Source of the DNA: Larkinella sp. C7
GTDB lineage: Bacteria; Bacteroidota; Bacteroidia; Cytophagales; Spirosomataceae
Length of the DNA stretch: 64,000 nucleotides
Direction: 5' to 3'
Assembly: GCF_006149005.1 (NCBI RefSeq)
Contig: NZ_VBSL01000020.1
Coordinates: forward strand, 28,773-92,772
Position 1 is the first letter of the stretch. Every line of letters begins with the position of its first letter. The notes beneath the pieces were generated by a model, which was not told the DNA's origin, did no database searches, and saw only the letters and a list, made by a program, of their open reading frames with translations. Below, in pieces: positions 7,924-16,359 of the stretch. A program made the position numbers and the translations under genes.

Positions 7924-9347
7924 TTGGTGTTTTGTTCAGCCAGGTTGAGAAATCCGGCGGTTAGTTCTTCGATGGGTATCTGGCTGTTGGTCAGCAGAAT
8001 CACGGCGGTTTGGCGCGACGGATTGAAGGCGACGTACGTCACAAAACCGCCCGTTCCGCCCTGGTGCCAGAACCAGGGGCGGGGCGTTTCGGTTCGCCGG
8101 TGCCAACCCAAACCGAGGGTGGTCGCGCCGTTTACAAAGGTCGTTTCCTGTGTTTGTTTCATCGCTTCCGTGATCTTTTTGGGGCCTTTTCCCAACTCTG
8201 CTTTTACAAATTGAAACAAGTCGTTAACCGACGAGCGAATGCCGCCCGCCCCCACCAGCGCCTGAAACTCCCAGGATGAGACCGGGTTTCCTTTTCCATC
8301 ATAACCCTGTGCGAAAACTTTTTTATCGTTCTCACTCAAGGTAATCACGGTACGCGCCATGCCCAGCGGTTTGGCAATCCGCTCCTGAATCAACGCTTCA
8401 TACGATTTCTTGTTCACCGTTTCCAGAATCGTGCCCAGCAGCCCGACGGCCAGATTGGAATAGTCATATTCTTTGCCCGGCTGACGCAACAAGACAGCAG
8501 TTTTGAGATACGTATACAGCAATTTCTGGTCGTAATGTTTGTAGGGATTGGTCACATCCGTCGCCGTCGAAAACAAATTGGACGGGAGCCGGGGCAAACC
8601 GGAGGTGTGGTTGGACAAGGTTTGGAGCGTCACCGGAACCCCATCTTTCTGCAAAGCCGGAATCGAATCGGGGAGGTATTTACTGACGGGATCGTTCAAT
8701 TTGACCAGCCCGCGCTGAACGGCATCAGCCAGAAGCGTCGCTGTGAACGTCTTGCTGATCGACCCAATTTCAAAAAGCGTGTTGGCATCCGGAATACGCC
8801 CGTTGCCTTTGGCGGTTTCGCCATAGCCGTAGGTAAACAGGCTGTCGTTGCGCAGAATGCCAAGGCTCAGGCCGACGGTATTCTGCTTTTTGATGTACGC
8901 CTGGGCCACCGCATCGACCTGTTTATCAAAAGCCGTCCGCAACGGATTGCTGGTTAAAACCGGCGCGGTTTTGTCGGCCACATCGGCTTCATAAGGCTTG
9001 AAAAGGAAAGTATAAATTTTACCGGCTTTATCCCGGCTGATGTAGAAGTCGATCAGGCCGTTGTCGAAAACCGCTTTGTACCGCGCAACGCCGTCTTTCA
9101 CACTTCTTCGCTCCGCAGATTGCCACCGGCCCAATTGCGCTTTCAACCCCTGCGAAATCTGGGTGAACTGGGCGGCCGAAATCTGGGTGTGAAAAGCTTC
9201 CCCCATCAGGGCATACAGCGAGTCGGGTTGCTGGGCATTCAAATACCGTTTGGAACGCTCCGTGAGCGAGTCGAGGGGGGCGGTTTCGGGCGTTTGGGCC
9301 ACTGCCGACCAGGTAACCAAAAAGAGAAGAAAGATACCGTATTTCAT
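7920..9347 (-). CDS. Secreted class C beta-lactamase-fold serine hydrolase
   Basis: A 475-residue exported protein. The signal peptide MKYGIFLLFLVTWSAVAQ decides the start at 9347; the frame stays open for 26 more codons upstream without a signal. Residues about 25-120 form a DUF3887-like domain (SDEAF-type fold with YKAVFDNGLIDFYIS). The hydrolase domain follows with SISK (nucleophile Ser and Lys), YSN and the HQGGTGG box replacing KTG. These are the motifs of serine beta-lactamases, DD-peptidases and related esterases. Which reaction it performs cannot be told from sequence. It is the first gene of a two-gene operon with the SDR. Confidence 0.88.
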   Translation of the reverse strand: MKYGIFLLFLVTWSAVAQTPETAPLDSLTERSKRYLNAQQPDSLYALMGEAFHTQISAAQFTQISQGLKAQLGRWQSAERRSVKDGVARYKAVFDNGLIDFYISRDKAGKIYTFLFKPYEADVADKTAPVLTSNPLRTAFDKQVDAVAQAYIKKQNTVGLSLGILRNDSLFTYGYGETAKGNGRIPDANTLFEIGSISKTFTATLLADAVQRGLVKLNDPVSKYLPDSIPALQKDGVPVTLQTLSNHTSGLPRLPSNLFSTATDVTNPYKHYDQKLLYTYLKTAVLLRQPGKEYDYSNLAVGLLGTILETVNKKSYEALIQERIAKPLGMARTVITLSENDKKVFAQGYDGKGNPVSSWEFQALVGAGGIRSSVNDLFQFVKAELGKGPKKITEAMKQTQETTFVNGATTLGLGWHRRTETPRPWFWHQGGTGGFVTYVAFNPSRQTAVILLTNSQIPIEELTAGFLNLAEQNTK

Positions 9348-9640
9348 AGAAAGAGGACGTGGAATTGCCAAAAATAGCGCATCCGCGCGATAACGCTGGG
9401 AATGAATTCGTTGAATAAAACCCAATAGTAGCCAAAATACTATTTTAAAGACATTCAGGATACATTTTTAATCAATACAATTAGCTATGTAAAATCAAAT
9501 AAACGGAATAATCATCTTTATTTTTAGAAAACTATTTGCTTTTTACCGCCTAAAAGCTATATTCACAAACAAATCTATCTTAATAACCTATTACACCAAT
9601 CTTTATAAGTTTATAAACCCACCGTAACTATTTATTAATT

Positions 9641-10387
9641 ATGGAAGAGGAAGTGGCGCTAATACCGGGCATTTACAATTATTGCGATTCGTGGTGTGAA
9701 CGTTGCCCGTTTACGAAACGGTGTCAGAATTTTGCGTTACAATATCCCGACGGACTGAAGCAGCCGAACATGGACGCGGAAACGCTGGTGAAACGGCTCA
9801 TGGAAACGCTGGAACTAACCAAATCCTACGTTGACAAGGCCCGTCAGCAGCGGCTTTTGCCCGAACACCGGGCCGTTGAACAGGAAACGAAAGCCGTTAC
9901 ATTTCAAACGGAAGGATCGGTTCGGAATCCGCTGACGGCCTTGTGTGACGAGTACCTGCGCCAAACGGCCGAATGGCTAAAACAGGAAAAAGATCTGCTC
10001 GAACAGGCCGGTCACCAACAAGCCTTTGAAACGAATCTGGGCTTGCGGACGGAGGTCGAAGCAACGGCGCTGCTGAAAACGCTGAAAGATGCCTGGGAAA
10101 CCCTCAAATGGTACCGGACGCTGATTCCGGTCAAAGTGGTCTCGGCTTTACAAATCAACAACGGGATGACGCCGGATGCGGTTCTGAGGGCCTATTTCAA
10201 CGGAAAAGCGAAACTGGTGCTGGTCAGCATCGACTATTCGCTGAAGGCCTGGCATACCCTGCTGGAAAATTATCCCGAAAAAACCGATGATGTGCTGGAC
10301 ATGCTGATTCTGCTGGATCGCATCCGGCGGCAAATGGAAACCGCCTTCCCGGAAGCGCGGCATTTCCGGCGACCGGGGCTGGATTAA
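9641..10387 (+). CDS. Conserved-looking unknown protein with an N-terminal cysteine cluster
   Basis: A 248-residue soluble protein without a signal peptide. Near the N-terminus is a compact cluster, CDSWCERCPFTKRC (about residues 15-28), with four Cys in C-x3-C-x2-C-x5-C spacing, suited to a zinc knuckle or iron-sulfur site. The rest is predicted mostly helical, with a Glu/Lys-rich middle and a C-terminal LDMLILLDRIRRQMETAF helix. I do not recognise the family. It is divergent from the beta-lactamase-fold gene across an AT-rich 293-nt region and is followed by another unknown gene. Start ATG 9641 places the Cys cluster just inside the N-terminus. Confidence 0.75.
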   Translation: MEEEVALIPGIYNYCDSWCERCPFTKRCQNFALQYPDGLKQPNMDAETLVKRLMETLELTKSYVDKARQQRLLPEHRAVEQETKAVTFQTEGSVRNPLTALCDEYLRQTAEWLKQEKDLLEQAGHQQAFETNLGLRTEVEATALLKTLKDAWETLKWYRTLIPVKVVSALQINNGMTPDAVLRAYFNGKAKLVLVSIDYSLKAWHTLLENYPEKTDDVLDMLILLDRIRRQMETAFPEARHFRRPGLD

Positions 10388-10493
10388 CCGGTTGATCATT
10401 CCTGCTTTACAACCCGCCGAATGTCGCACTTGTACAATACCGGCAGCGGGCAGACTGCTACTTTTGAATCGTTCCATCAACTTCTGTACAACG

Positions 10494-11276
10494 ATGAAAA
10501 AGCTGGTATTTCTGTTCTTCCTGGGTATTTTGAGTGCTTTCATAGCCGACGATCCGGTTAGCAAACTCAATGGTGCGTACCGCCAGACAACGTATAAATT
10601 CGGAAAAATGGCCGAATGGCGCACCCGCGACTCGGTCACGGTGGTTAAGGTTTTTAAAGATGGTTACTGGTTTTCGGGCTGGTATGATGACAAACGGCGC
10701 GGAGGCAAGGCGTTCGATGGCGTCGGCGGAGGTACGTATGAGTTGAAAGACGGTAAATATCTGGAGAAAATCGCCTACTACTCCTGGGATTCAACCGCCG
10801 TGGGTAGCGTGCTGGCGATGGATTATCAGGTTGATTCAAAGGTGTTTAAACAAACCGGTTTCCTGAACTCTGAGCAATATAAAAACTACGAAGTCAGTGA
10901 AATCGACGAGCGAATCACGCCCAAAGAATCCCTGAAAAATAACGGGCTGGAAGGCGTTTGGCTCATGCAGGAAGGCACCTGGGGCAAAACCCGGCTGGGT
11001 GAAGGCCCCTACAAAGGCATTCAGGTGGTAAAAATCTTTAGTTATCCGCTGGTCGTGTATGCCTATTATAATCCCAGAACCGGTCAGTTTAATGGGGCAG
11101 GCGCCGGAACGTACCAGTATGATGGGAAGGTTTTGACCGAAACCAATGAATTTTTCTCCTGGGATGTGAGCCAGAAAGGCGTGAAAAACGAATTTAAGGT
11201 GACGAAACAAGGCGATACCTACCAGCAGGAAGGCTGGAAAGGAACACTGCGGGAAGTATTCGCCAGGGCGAAATAA
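10494..11276 (+). CDS. Secreted protein made of two tandem lipocalin-like repeats
   Basis: A 260-residue exported protein of unknown function. The start is ATG 10494, directly followed by a signal sequence (MKKLVFLFFLGILSAFIA); an upstream extension would bury it. The mature part contains two copies of one domain. Copy one (about 25-140) has VKVFKDGYWF, GGGTYELKDGKYLE and YYSWDSTAVG; copy two (about 160-255) has VKIFSYPLVVYAYY, GAGTYQYDGKVLTE and FFSWDVSQKG, with matching order and spacing. Each looks like a small beta-barrel, similar in style to lipocalin-like DUFs of Bacteroidota. It stands 106 nt after the cysteine-cluster gene and may be cotranscribed. Confidence 0.75.
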   Translation: MKKLVFLFFLGILSAFIADDPVSKLNGAYRQTTYKFGKMAEWRTRDSVTVVKVFKDGYWFSGWYDDKRRGGKAFDGVGGGTYELKDGKYLEKIAYYSWDSTAVGSVLAMDYQVDSKVFKQTGFLNSEQYKNYEVSEIDERITPKESLKNNGLEGVWLMQEGTWGKTRLGEGPYKGIQVVKIFSYPLVVYAYYNPRTGQFNGAGAGTYQYDGKVLTETNEFFSWDVSQKGVKNEFKVTKQGDTYQQEGWKGTLREVFARAK

Positions 11277-11391
11277 AACGATGCCGGGTGCGCCCAAACG
11301 CCTTTATGATGATTGCAGGGAAGTATCCCCACCCCACTCTGGTTAAAAAGCATTACCTTTGTGGTGTCTTTTAAGGGGTACTTTTAAGATA

Positions 11392-11438
11392 GAGAGGACG
11401 ACCTCACCATCGTGGGAAACGGATTCGGGACGGCCCGG
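11392..11438 (+). promoter_or_regulatory. Guanidine-II (mini-ykkC) riboswitch
   Basis: Two small hairpins with the diagnostic ACGR tetraloops. The first is GAGG-ACGA-CCTC (11394-11405), the second CGGG-ACGG-CCCG (11426-11437), with a 20-nt linker. The guanidinium exporter start lies 23 nt after the second hairpin. Two ACGR hairpins that form a loop-loop dimer on binding guanidinium are the established mini-ykkC architecture, and a Gdx exporter is its classic target. It probably acts on translation, since no terminator lies between. Confidence 0.9.
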
Positions 11439-11460
11439 TTTATAAACAAAGGTCTAAAAG

Positions 11461-11781
11461 ATGTCCTGGATTTATTTAGTTTTCGCTGGGCTGTTGGAGG
11501 TCGTTTGGGCTTACTCCATGAAACAGTCGGACGGTTTTACCCGCCTTACGCCATCCATTCTTACCATCGTTGCCATGATTGCCAGTTTTGGTTTGTTGGC
11601 CTTGGCGATGCGAACGTTACCATTGGGAACGGCCTATACCATCTGGACAGGCATTGGAGCCGTTGGTGCATTCATTCTTGGAATAGCCTTTCTGGATGAA
11701 CAGGTGAGCGTTACGCGCATCGTAGCCGCAGGGTTGATTGTGGCCGGACTCGTTCTGATGAAACTATCTTCGGGCCACTAA
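11461..11781 (+). CDS. gdx: Gdx guanidinium exporter (SugE-type SMR protein)
   Basis: A 106-residue small multidrug resistance family protein with four membrane helices. It acts as an antiparallel dimer in the inner membrane, exporting guanidinium in exchange for protons. The conserved membrane-embedded glutamate is in GLLEVVWA (E13), and the Gdx-type [10 protein letters not shown] segment is in helix 3. The guanidine-II riboswitch directly upstream argues strongly for the Gdx subtype over a broad drug exporter. ATG at 11461. A single-gene unit, ending at a weak hairpin before the convergent amidohydrolase. Confidence 0.95.
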   Translation: MSWIYLVFAGLLEVVWAYSMKQSDGFTRLTPSILTIVAMIASFGLLALAMRTLPLGTAYTIWTGIGAVGAFILGIAFLDEQVSVTRIVAAGLIVAGLVLMKLSSGH

Positions 11782-11791
11782 GAATTAAAAA

Positions 11792-11829
11792 CCAGCCAGA
11801 TACCAAGCGACCGCCCTGGTTCTGGCTGG
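11792..11829 (+). terminator. Probable hairpin between gdx and the amidohydrolase
   Basis: CCAGCCAG (11792-11799) pairs with CTGGCTGG (11822-11829) between two convergent genes. There is no strong U-tract, so termination is only suggested. Confidence 0.45.
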
Positions 11830-11868
11830 ACATAAAATTCAAATGGAGACACGACCCCAATTGCCGAC

Positions 11869-13500
11869 TCACTCCTGCGGTTTTCCGCCCGACAGTTTGC
11901 CGGCTTTTGGAGCCACACCGGGCTGCGTGATTTCGAAGTTTTCTTTCAGTTTGGCGTCGGCAACGATCTTCTTCACATCAGCCAGCAGTTGCTTGGCGTC
12001 GTAGACAATGCCGTCCTTTACCGTGTATTTCACCCCACCAACCCGCGTCACTTCATTTTTGTCGTTCAGGTGAATGGCACCGGTGCCGTACAGAACCTTC
12101 AGGTTGGCCAGTGGGTTTTCTTCGGTAATTACAAAATCAGCCAGCTTGCCGACTTCCACGGAACCAATCTGATCGGCCATCCCGAGTGCTTCGGCGCCTT
12201 TCAGCGTGGCCGCCCGGATCACTTCGAGCGGGTGAAAACCGGCTTCGCGCAACAGTTCCAGTTCGCGGATGTAGGCAAAACCGTAGAGCTGGTAAATGAA
12301 CCCGGAATCGGAACCTGCCGTGACGCGGCCACCCCGGTTTTTGTATTCGTTTATAAACGCCATCCAGAGCTGGTAGTTGCGTTTCCAGGTTACTTCCTGC
12401 TCCGTTCCCCAGTTGTGCCAGTAAGAACCGTGCGAAATCCGGCTGGGGCCGTAAAACCGCCAGAGAGCCGGGAGCGTATACTCGTCGTGCCACTCGGCCC
12501 GACGGGCCAGCATCAATTCGCGGTTGGCTTCATAAATGTTGAACGTTGGGTCGATGGTGAAATCGAGGGCAATCAGTTCGTCCATCACCTTGTTCCATTT
12601 TTCAGTTCCGGGTTTGGCAGCTTGCTGCCAGAGCTTGCCAGCTTCTTCGAAGCGGTTTTGCTCGTTGTTGTAATTGTAATCCGCCGGATAGGTCTGGATG
12701 GTCTTGTCTTCAAACAGCGCTTCGGGCAACCCATACCAGTGTTCCATCGACGTCAGACCGGCTTTGGCCGTCGCCAGCGCGTTCATCCGGGCCACTTCCA
12801 GCTGGGCGTGGTGGCAGGCCGAGCGCAGGCCCAGTTTTTTGTTTTCTTCCAGAGCCGCCTTGAATACTTCCGGTTCGGCCCCAAAAAATTTGATGCCATC
12901 GGCTCCTTTTTTAGCGTTCTCGCGCACCCAGGCGCGGGCCTGTTCCGGCGTCGAAATGATTTCTTTGGCTCCCAGGCCAAACGAGGTATAGGCTTTGATA
13001 CGCGGGGCCGTAATTTCGTTGCGTTCGCTTTTCCCCCGGTGGTCGAGCACCCAGTCGAGGCCGTTGCCCGCCGACGGGTCGCGAATGGTGGTGATGCCGT
13101 GACCCAGCCACAGCTTGAAAACGTATTCGGAGGGCGTTCCCTGCGCCTTGCCGCCAATGTGGCCGTGCATATCGACAAAACCGGGCATCAGGTACATGCC
13201 TTCGCAATTCAGTTCTTTATCACCGGCACCAGCCTGCGGACGTCGGGCCGCGTCGATCGGAACACCGGGATAGCCGACCTGCCGGATCTGGGTGATACGG
13301 TTTTTCTCCACCACAATGTCGACCGGACCCATTGGGGGCGCACCGGTGCTGTTGATGAGCGTAACGCCCCGGATGATGAGTCGTTTGTGAGGGCCATCGC
13401 CTTCGTTGCGGGCGGGTGCATTGGTGACCTGGGCCTGTAGGCGGGAAAGGGAAACGAGGACGACGACGAACGTGAACAGTCGGGTAAAAAGGCGGTTCAT
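11869..13500 (-). CDS. Exported metal-dependent amidohydrolase
   Basis: A 543-residue amidohydrolase-superfamily enzyme, related to imidazolonepropionase/prolidase-type periplasmic hydrolases. The start at 13500 gives a signal peptide ending LSRLQAQ; a 31-codon upstream extension is unlikely. The metal-binding HxH appears as VDMHGHIGG, followed by SACHHAQ and MEHWYG histidines in the barrel and by TAGSDSGF, which supplies the catalytic aspartate. The C-terminal GKLADFVITEENPL segment is the usual return to the small beta domain. It is a single gene, convergent with gdx. The substrate, perhaps a dipeptide or cyclic amide, cannot be deduced. Confidence 0.88.
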   Translation of the reverse strand: MNRLFTRLFTFVVVLVSLSRLQAQVTNAPARNEGDGPHKRLIIRGVTLINSTGAPPMGPVDIVVEKNRITQIRQVGYPGVPIDAARRPQAGAGDKELNCEGMYLMPGFVDMHGHIGGKAQGTPSEYVFKLWLGHGITTIRDPSAGNGLDWVLDHRGKSERNEITAPRIKAYTSFGLGAKEIISTPEQARAWVRENAKKGADGIKFFGAEPEVFKAALEENKKLGLRSACHHAQLEVARMNALATAKAGLTSMEHWYGLPEALFEDKTIQTYPADYNYNNEQNRFEEAGKLWQQAAKPGTEKWNKVMDELIALDFTIDPTFNIYEANRELMLARRAEWHDEYTLPALWRFYGPSRISHGSYWHNWGTEQEVTWKRNYQLWMAFINEYKNRGGRVTAGSDSGFIYQLYGFAYIRELELLREAGFHPLEVIRAATLKGAEALGMADQIGSVEVGKLADFVITEENPLANLKVLYGTGAIHLNDKNEVTRVGGVKYTVKDGIVYDAKQLLADVKKIVADAKLKENFEITQPGVAPKAGKLSGGKPQE

Positions 13501-13766
13501 ACCGTAAGGATGGGGTTGATGAATCAGCAGAGTAAGCAAGATACAGAGTTTGTTGGTACATTTGATTTTCGGAAACACGGTTTTCGCCGTCAACCGGAAA
13601 AAGCTGTGTTTCAGATAAATATTGAAAGATAAAGTACAAATTATTCCGGATCAGGTACCCCAAAGGCAAACAACTCACCGTAGGCGACGTTTTACAAAAA
13701 ACCATTTTCCGATCCTTCACCGGCCCGCCGATTTGGCCCCGGAAATCGGATGACTGTTAAGCTCTT

Positions 13767-14543
13767 ATGAAAAATTTTCTTTTTAGCTGCCTGTTGCTCC
13801 TCACACTCGCAGCCTGCTCGTCCGACAACAGCAAGGAAGCGGACCCCACCACGGCGAAAGCCGAACCGCTTTATACGCTGATTTTCCTCGACAAGTCCGT
13901 CAGCGTGAATGCCAACAAAGCCTTTGTTTCCCAGAAATACCAGGGCGCGGTCAACGAGATTATCGAGCAAAATATCCGCAACAAGGGCGATAAACTCGAC
14001 GTCTATTTCATCCACGAAAACACGTCGAAAGCCCGCGCCTTGTCGGTGACCGCCCGCTCCGAAATGGAAGACATCAGCAGTGCCAACGCCACCGACCGCG
14101 AAGCCGCCCAAACCAGCTTCGATTTGTCGCTGGGCCGCGAAAAAGCCGCCATCCGTCAGCGCGTTTTGCAGCAACTGGCCGCACCGAACGCGTCGTCGTC
14201 GAACAAGGAAACCGACATCTGGGCCAGCTTGCCCGTAATTGCCAAAGCCAACGAGAGCGGTGCCACCGTCAAAGTGTATTACCTCAGTGACATGGTCGAG
14301 AGCGTATACAGTGCCGGTCGCCGGAATTTTCACAAAACGCCCCCCAAAGACAATGCGCAGGCAGATAGCTGGGCCAAAGCCGATGCCGAACAATTGAAAC
14401 GCTACACGATTGGCAGTCCGGAAGTGTCGATGATTCTGCCGTTTGCGCCGAATGCGTCGGTGAAAGAAAATAATCCGGCCGTGACACAGTATTGGCAAAC
14501 GTTGTTTCAGGAATTGGGAGCGGGCAATGTGGAAGAACAATAA
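13767..14543 (+). CDS. Lipoprotein with a von Willebrand A-like (MIDAS) domain
   Basis: A 258-residue protein with a lipoprotein signal peptide (lipobox LAAC at about residues 14-17), so it is anchored to a periplasm-facing membrane. The mature start carries YTLIFLDKSVSV, which fits the DxSxS metal-ion-dependent adhesion motif, and a later YYLSDMVES supplies the second MIDAS aspartate region. It therefore probably has a vWA fold used for protein-protein contact. Partner and role are unknown. It is convergent with the cheB gene, with only 13 nt between the stops. Confidence 0.75.
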   Translation: MKNFLFSCLLLLTLAACSSDNSKEADPTTAKAEPLYTLIFLDKSVSVNANKAFVSQKYQGAVNEIIEQNIRNKGDKLDVYFIHENTSKARALSVTARSEMEDISSANATDREAAQTSFDLSLGREKAAIRQRVLQQLAAPNASSSNKETDIWASLPVIAKANESGATVKVYYLSDMVESVYSAGRRNFHKTPPKDNAQADSWAKADAEQLKRYTIGSPEVSMILPFAPNASVKENNPAVTQYWQTLFQELGAGNVEEQ

Positions 14544-14556
14544 AACCGTTTTTTGC

Positions 14557-15147
14557 TTAGTTAGGCCGGTTGAGCGAATTGATGAAAACCGCCATTTCAT
14601 CGACGTCCAACACCCGGTCGATGGGGGCATTCAGGATGGCATGCTGGGGCATAAAAGCGGCCTGAGCGGTTTCCGGTTTCTGGGCAATGAGGAACCCTCC
14701 CCTCGTTTTAATGAGATTCAAACCGGCGGTTCCATCGGCGTTGGCGCCTGAGAGCAGAATTCCAACCAGCGAAGAACCATAGACATCGGCGGCCGATTCA
14801 AACGTCACGTCCAGCGAGGGACGGCTATAGTTTACCTTCTCGGAATCATCGAGCGAAAACACTTCGTCTTTTTCAATCAAAAGATGATAATCCGCCGGTG
14901 CCAGGTAGATAGCCCCGGTAATTACCGGATCTTTGTCTTCGACTTCGTGAAGCGGAATCATCGTTTTGGAGGACAATAGATCGGCCAGCGACGAATCTGT
15001 CGAATTTTTGCGATGCAGGACAATCATCAGGGCCACTGGCAAGGGTGAAGATAAAGCCGGCAGTAATTTTAATAATACTTCGATGCTGCCGGCCGAACCG
15101 CCGATAACGACGGCTTTAAAAGAGGTGGTCAGCCTATTTTCCGCCAT
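14557..15147 (-). CDS. cheB: CheB-type methylesterase domain protein (no receiver)
   Basis: A 196-residue stand-alone CheB catalytic domain. The triad is visible as Ser18 (GGSAGS), His45 (VLHRKNS) and Asp138 (GANADGTAG). Classical CheB has an N-terminal receiver, which is absent here; the lone receiver two genes upstream could regulate it. CheB removes methyl groups from or deamidates glutamates on chemoreceptors, but no MCP, CheA or CheW gene is seen in the window, so its target is unclear. It overlaps cheR by 19 nt and is the last gene of the signalling operon. Confidence 0.9.
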   Translation of the reverse strand: MAENRLTTSFKAVVIGGSAGSIEVLLKLLPALSSPLPVALMIVLHRKNSTDSSLADLLSSKTMIPLHEVEDKDPVITGAIYLAPADYHLLIEKDEVFSLDDSEKVNYSRPSLDVTFESAADVYGSSLVGILLSGANADGTAGLNLIKTRGGFLIAQKPETAQAAFMPQHAILNAPIDRVLDVDEMAVFINSLNRPN

Positions 15148-15938
15148 ATTTTTTCTTTATTCAACTGCCGGTATTTTGCTTTAATTGATGAGAAATTCAA
15201 CGTTTCTTTCGAACCTAACGCCAGATAACCCAGCGTTCCGATGCTTTCGTCGAACAGGTTTAAGGTTCGCTCCTGCAACTGTTTGTCAAAGTAGATCAAT
15301 ACGTTGCGACACAGAATAAGATCGAACTCATTGAAAGACCGGTCGGAGACTAAATTGTGCGTCGAAAAGATCATTTTCTCGGCTAATGATTCATCAAATT
15401 TAACCTGCCCGTATTGCGCCGTATAATACGCCGAAAAGTCATTTTGCCCCCCCGACTCGATGTAATTTTCCGAGTACTGTTTCATTTGAACCAACGGAAA
15501 AACCCCTCGGCGTGCTTTTTCAAGAACCTGCGGGTTTAAATCCGTCGCATACAGCAGGGATTTGTGGAGCAAATTGGCTTCTTTCAATACAATCGCCATC
15601 GAAAACACTTCTTCTCCGGTCGAACAACCCGCATGCCAGATCCGGATGAACGGTTTGGCCGCCAGGGTCGGTATGATTTCCGTTCGCAATGCTTTATAAA
15701 ACAGCGGGTCCCGGAACATTTCGGTAACCGTTACCGTCAATCCTTCGATCACCCGTTTCAGGTAACCCGGATCGGACTTCAGGCGGTATCGAAACTCGGC
15801 AAAGCTGGGGAATTTATCCAACAGAAATAACCGGCTAATCCGGCGTTTCAACGATGCCCGCGCGTAGTTGGTGAAGTCATAACCGTATACTTCAAACAGA
15901 TCATTCAACACCAGATCAATGTCAGCCTCCTCAATCAT
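15129..15938 (-). CDS. cheR: CheR-type protein-glutamate methyltransferase
   Basis: A 269-residue SAM-dependent methyltransferase. After an all-helical N-domain comes TEMFRDPLFYKALR, then the SAM-binding WHAGCSTGEEVFS, the acidic ATDLNPQVLEKAR, and FDLILCRNVLIYF, all standard for CheR. I use the ATG at 15938; an earlier in-frame codon at 15986 would overlap the receiver gene by 38 nt and add a Cys-rich tail without homology. It pairs with CheB for reversible methylation of an unidentified signalling protein. Confidence 0.92.
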   Translation of the reverse strand: MIEEADIDLVLNDLFEVYGYDFTNYARASLKRRISRLFLLDKFPSFAEFRYRLKSDPGYLKRVIEGLTVTVTEMFRDPLFYKALRTEIIPTLAAKPFIRIWHAGCSTGEEVFSMAIVLKEANLLHKSLLYATDLNPQVLEKARRGVFPLVQMKQYSENYIESGGQNDFSAYYTAQYGQVKFDESLAEKMIFSTHNLVSDRSFNEFDLILCRNVLIYFDKQLQERTLNLFDESIGTLGYLALGSKETLNFSSIKAKYRQLNKEKIWRKIG

Positions 15939-15948
15939 CCTCCAGTGA

Positions 15949-16314
15949 TTAAACACGTGACAGCAGTTGCAACAGCCGATCGACATCCACCGGTTTCGAA
16001 ATATACTCCGTCGCCCCGGCCCGCAGGCATTTTTCCCGGTCGCCGACCATAGCCTGCGCCGTCACCGCAAAAATGGGGGTTTTGGCTCTCTTTTCGATGT
16101 TTTTGATGCGTGGAATGGCTTCATAACCGTCCATTTCCGGCATCATCATATCGATCAGAATCACGTCCACCTCTTCATCGGTTTTCAGAAGGTCGAGGGC
16201 ATCTTGTGCATTCGTACTCGAAATGCAATCGAAGGCTTTCGCCCGTAACGTAGCGCTCAGGGCAAAAATATTTCGTGAATCGTCGTCAATAATCAATACC
16301 CTTTTTTTACCCAT
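15949..16314 (-). CDS. Stand-alone response-regulator receiver domain
   Basis: A 121-residue CheY-like receiver with no output domain. The acidic pocket is IDDD near residues 9-12, the phosphorylation site is Asp55 (LIDMMMPEMDG), the switch Thr is in FAVTAQA, and the Lys is in ISKPVD. It resembles the third receiver of the neighbouring hybrid kinase very closely (both have DMMMP-MDGYE, AVTA-AM-GDREKC and KPVD-D), which suggests an intralocus duplication. It probably shuttles phosphate from the kinases to CheR/CheB or another partner. Confidence 0.93.
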   Translation of the reverse strand: MGKKRVLIIDDDSRNIFALSATLRAKAFDCISSTNAQDALDLLKTDEEVDVILIDMMMPEMDGYEAIPRIKNIEKRAKTPIFAVTAQAMVGDREKCLRAGATEYISKPVDVDRLLQLLSRV

Positions 16315-16359
16315 GATCTCCTTTTTATTGAATTCTATTCATCCCGTGAAAAGCCCCCT

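Noticed and set aside
11989..13440. A 483-codon open frame on the plus strand
   Set aside because: Fully antisense to the amidohydrolase, whose motifs and signal peptide are clear; the antisense frame is an artefact of codon bias and shows no family features.
14760..14787. A further TTCCAACC match
   Set aside because: Inside the cheB coding region, and 17 nt later the sequence is ATC rather than GTC; not a promoter of the shared motif.
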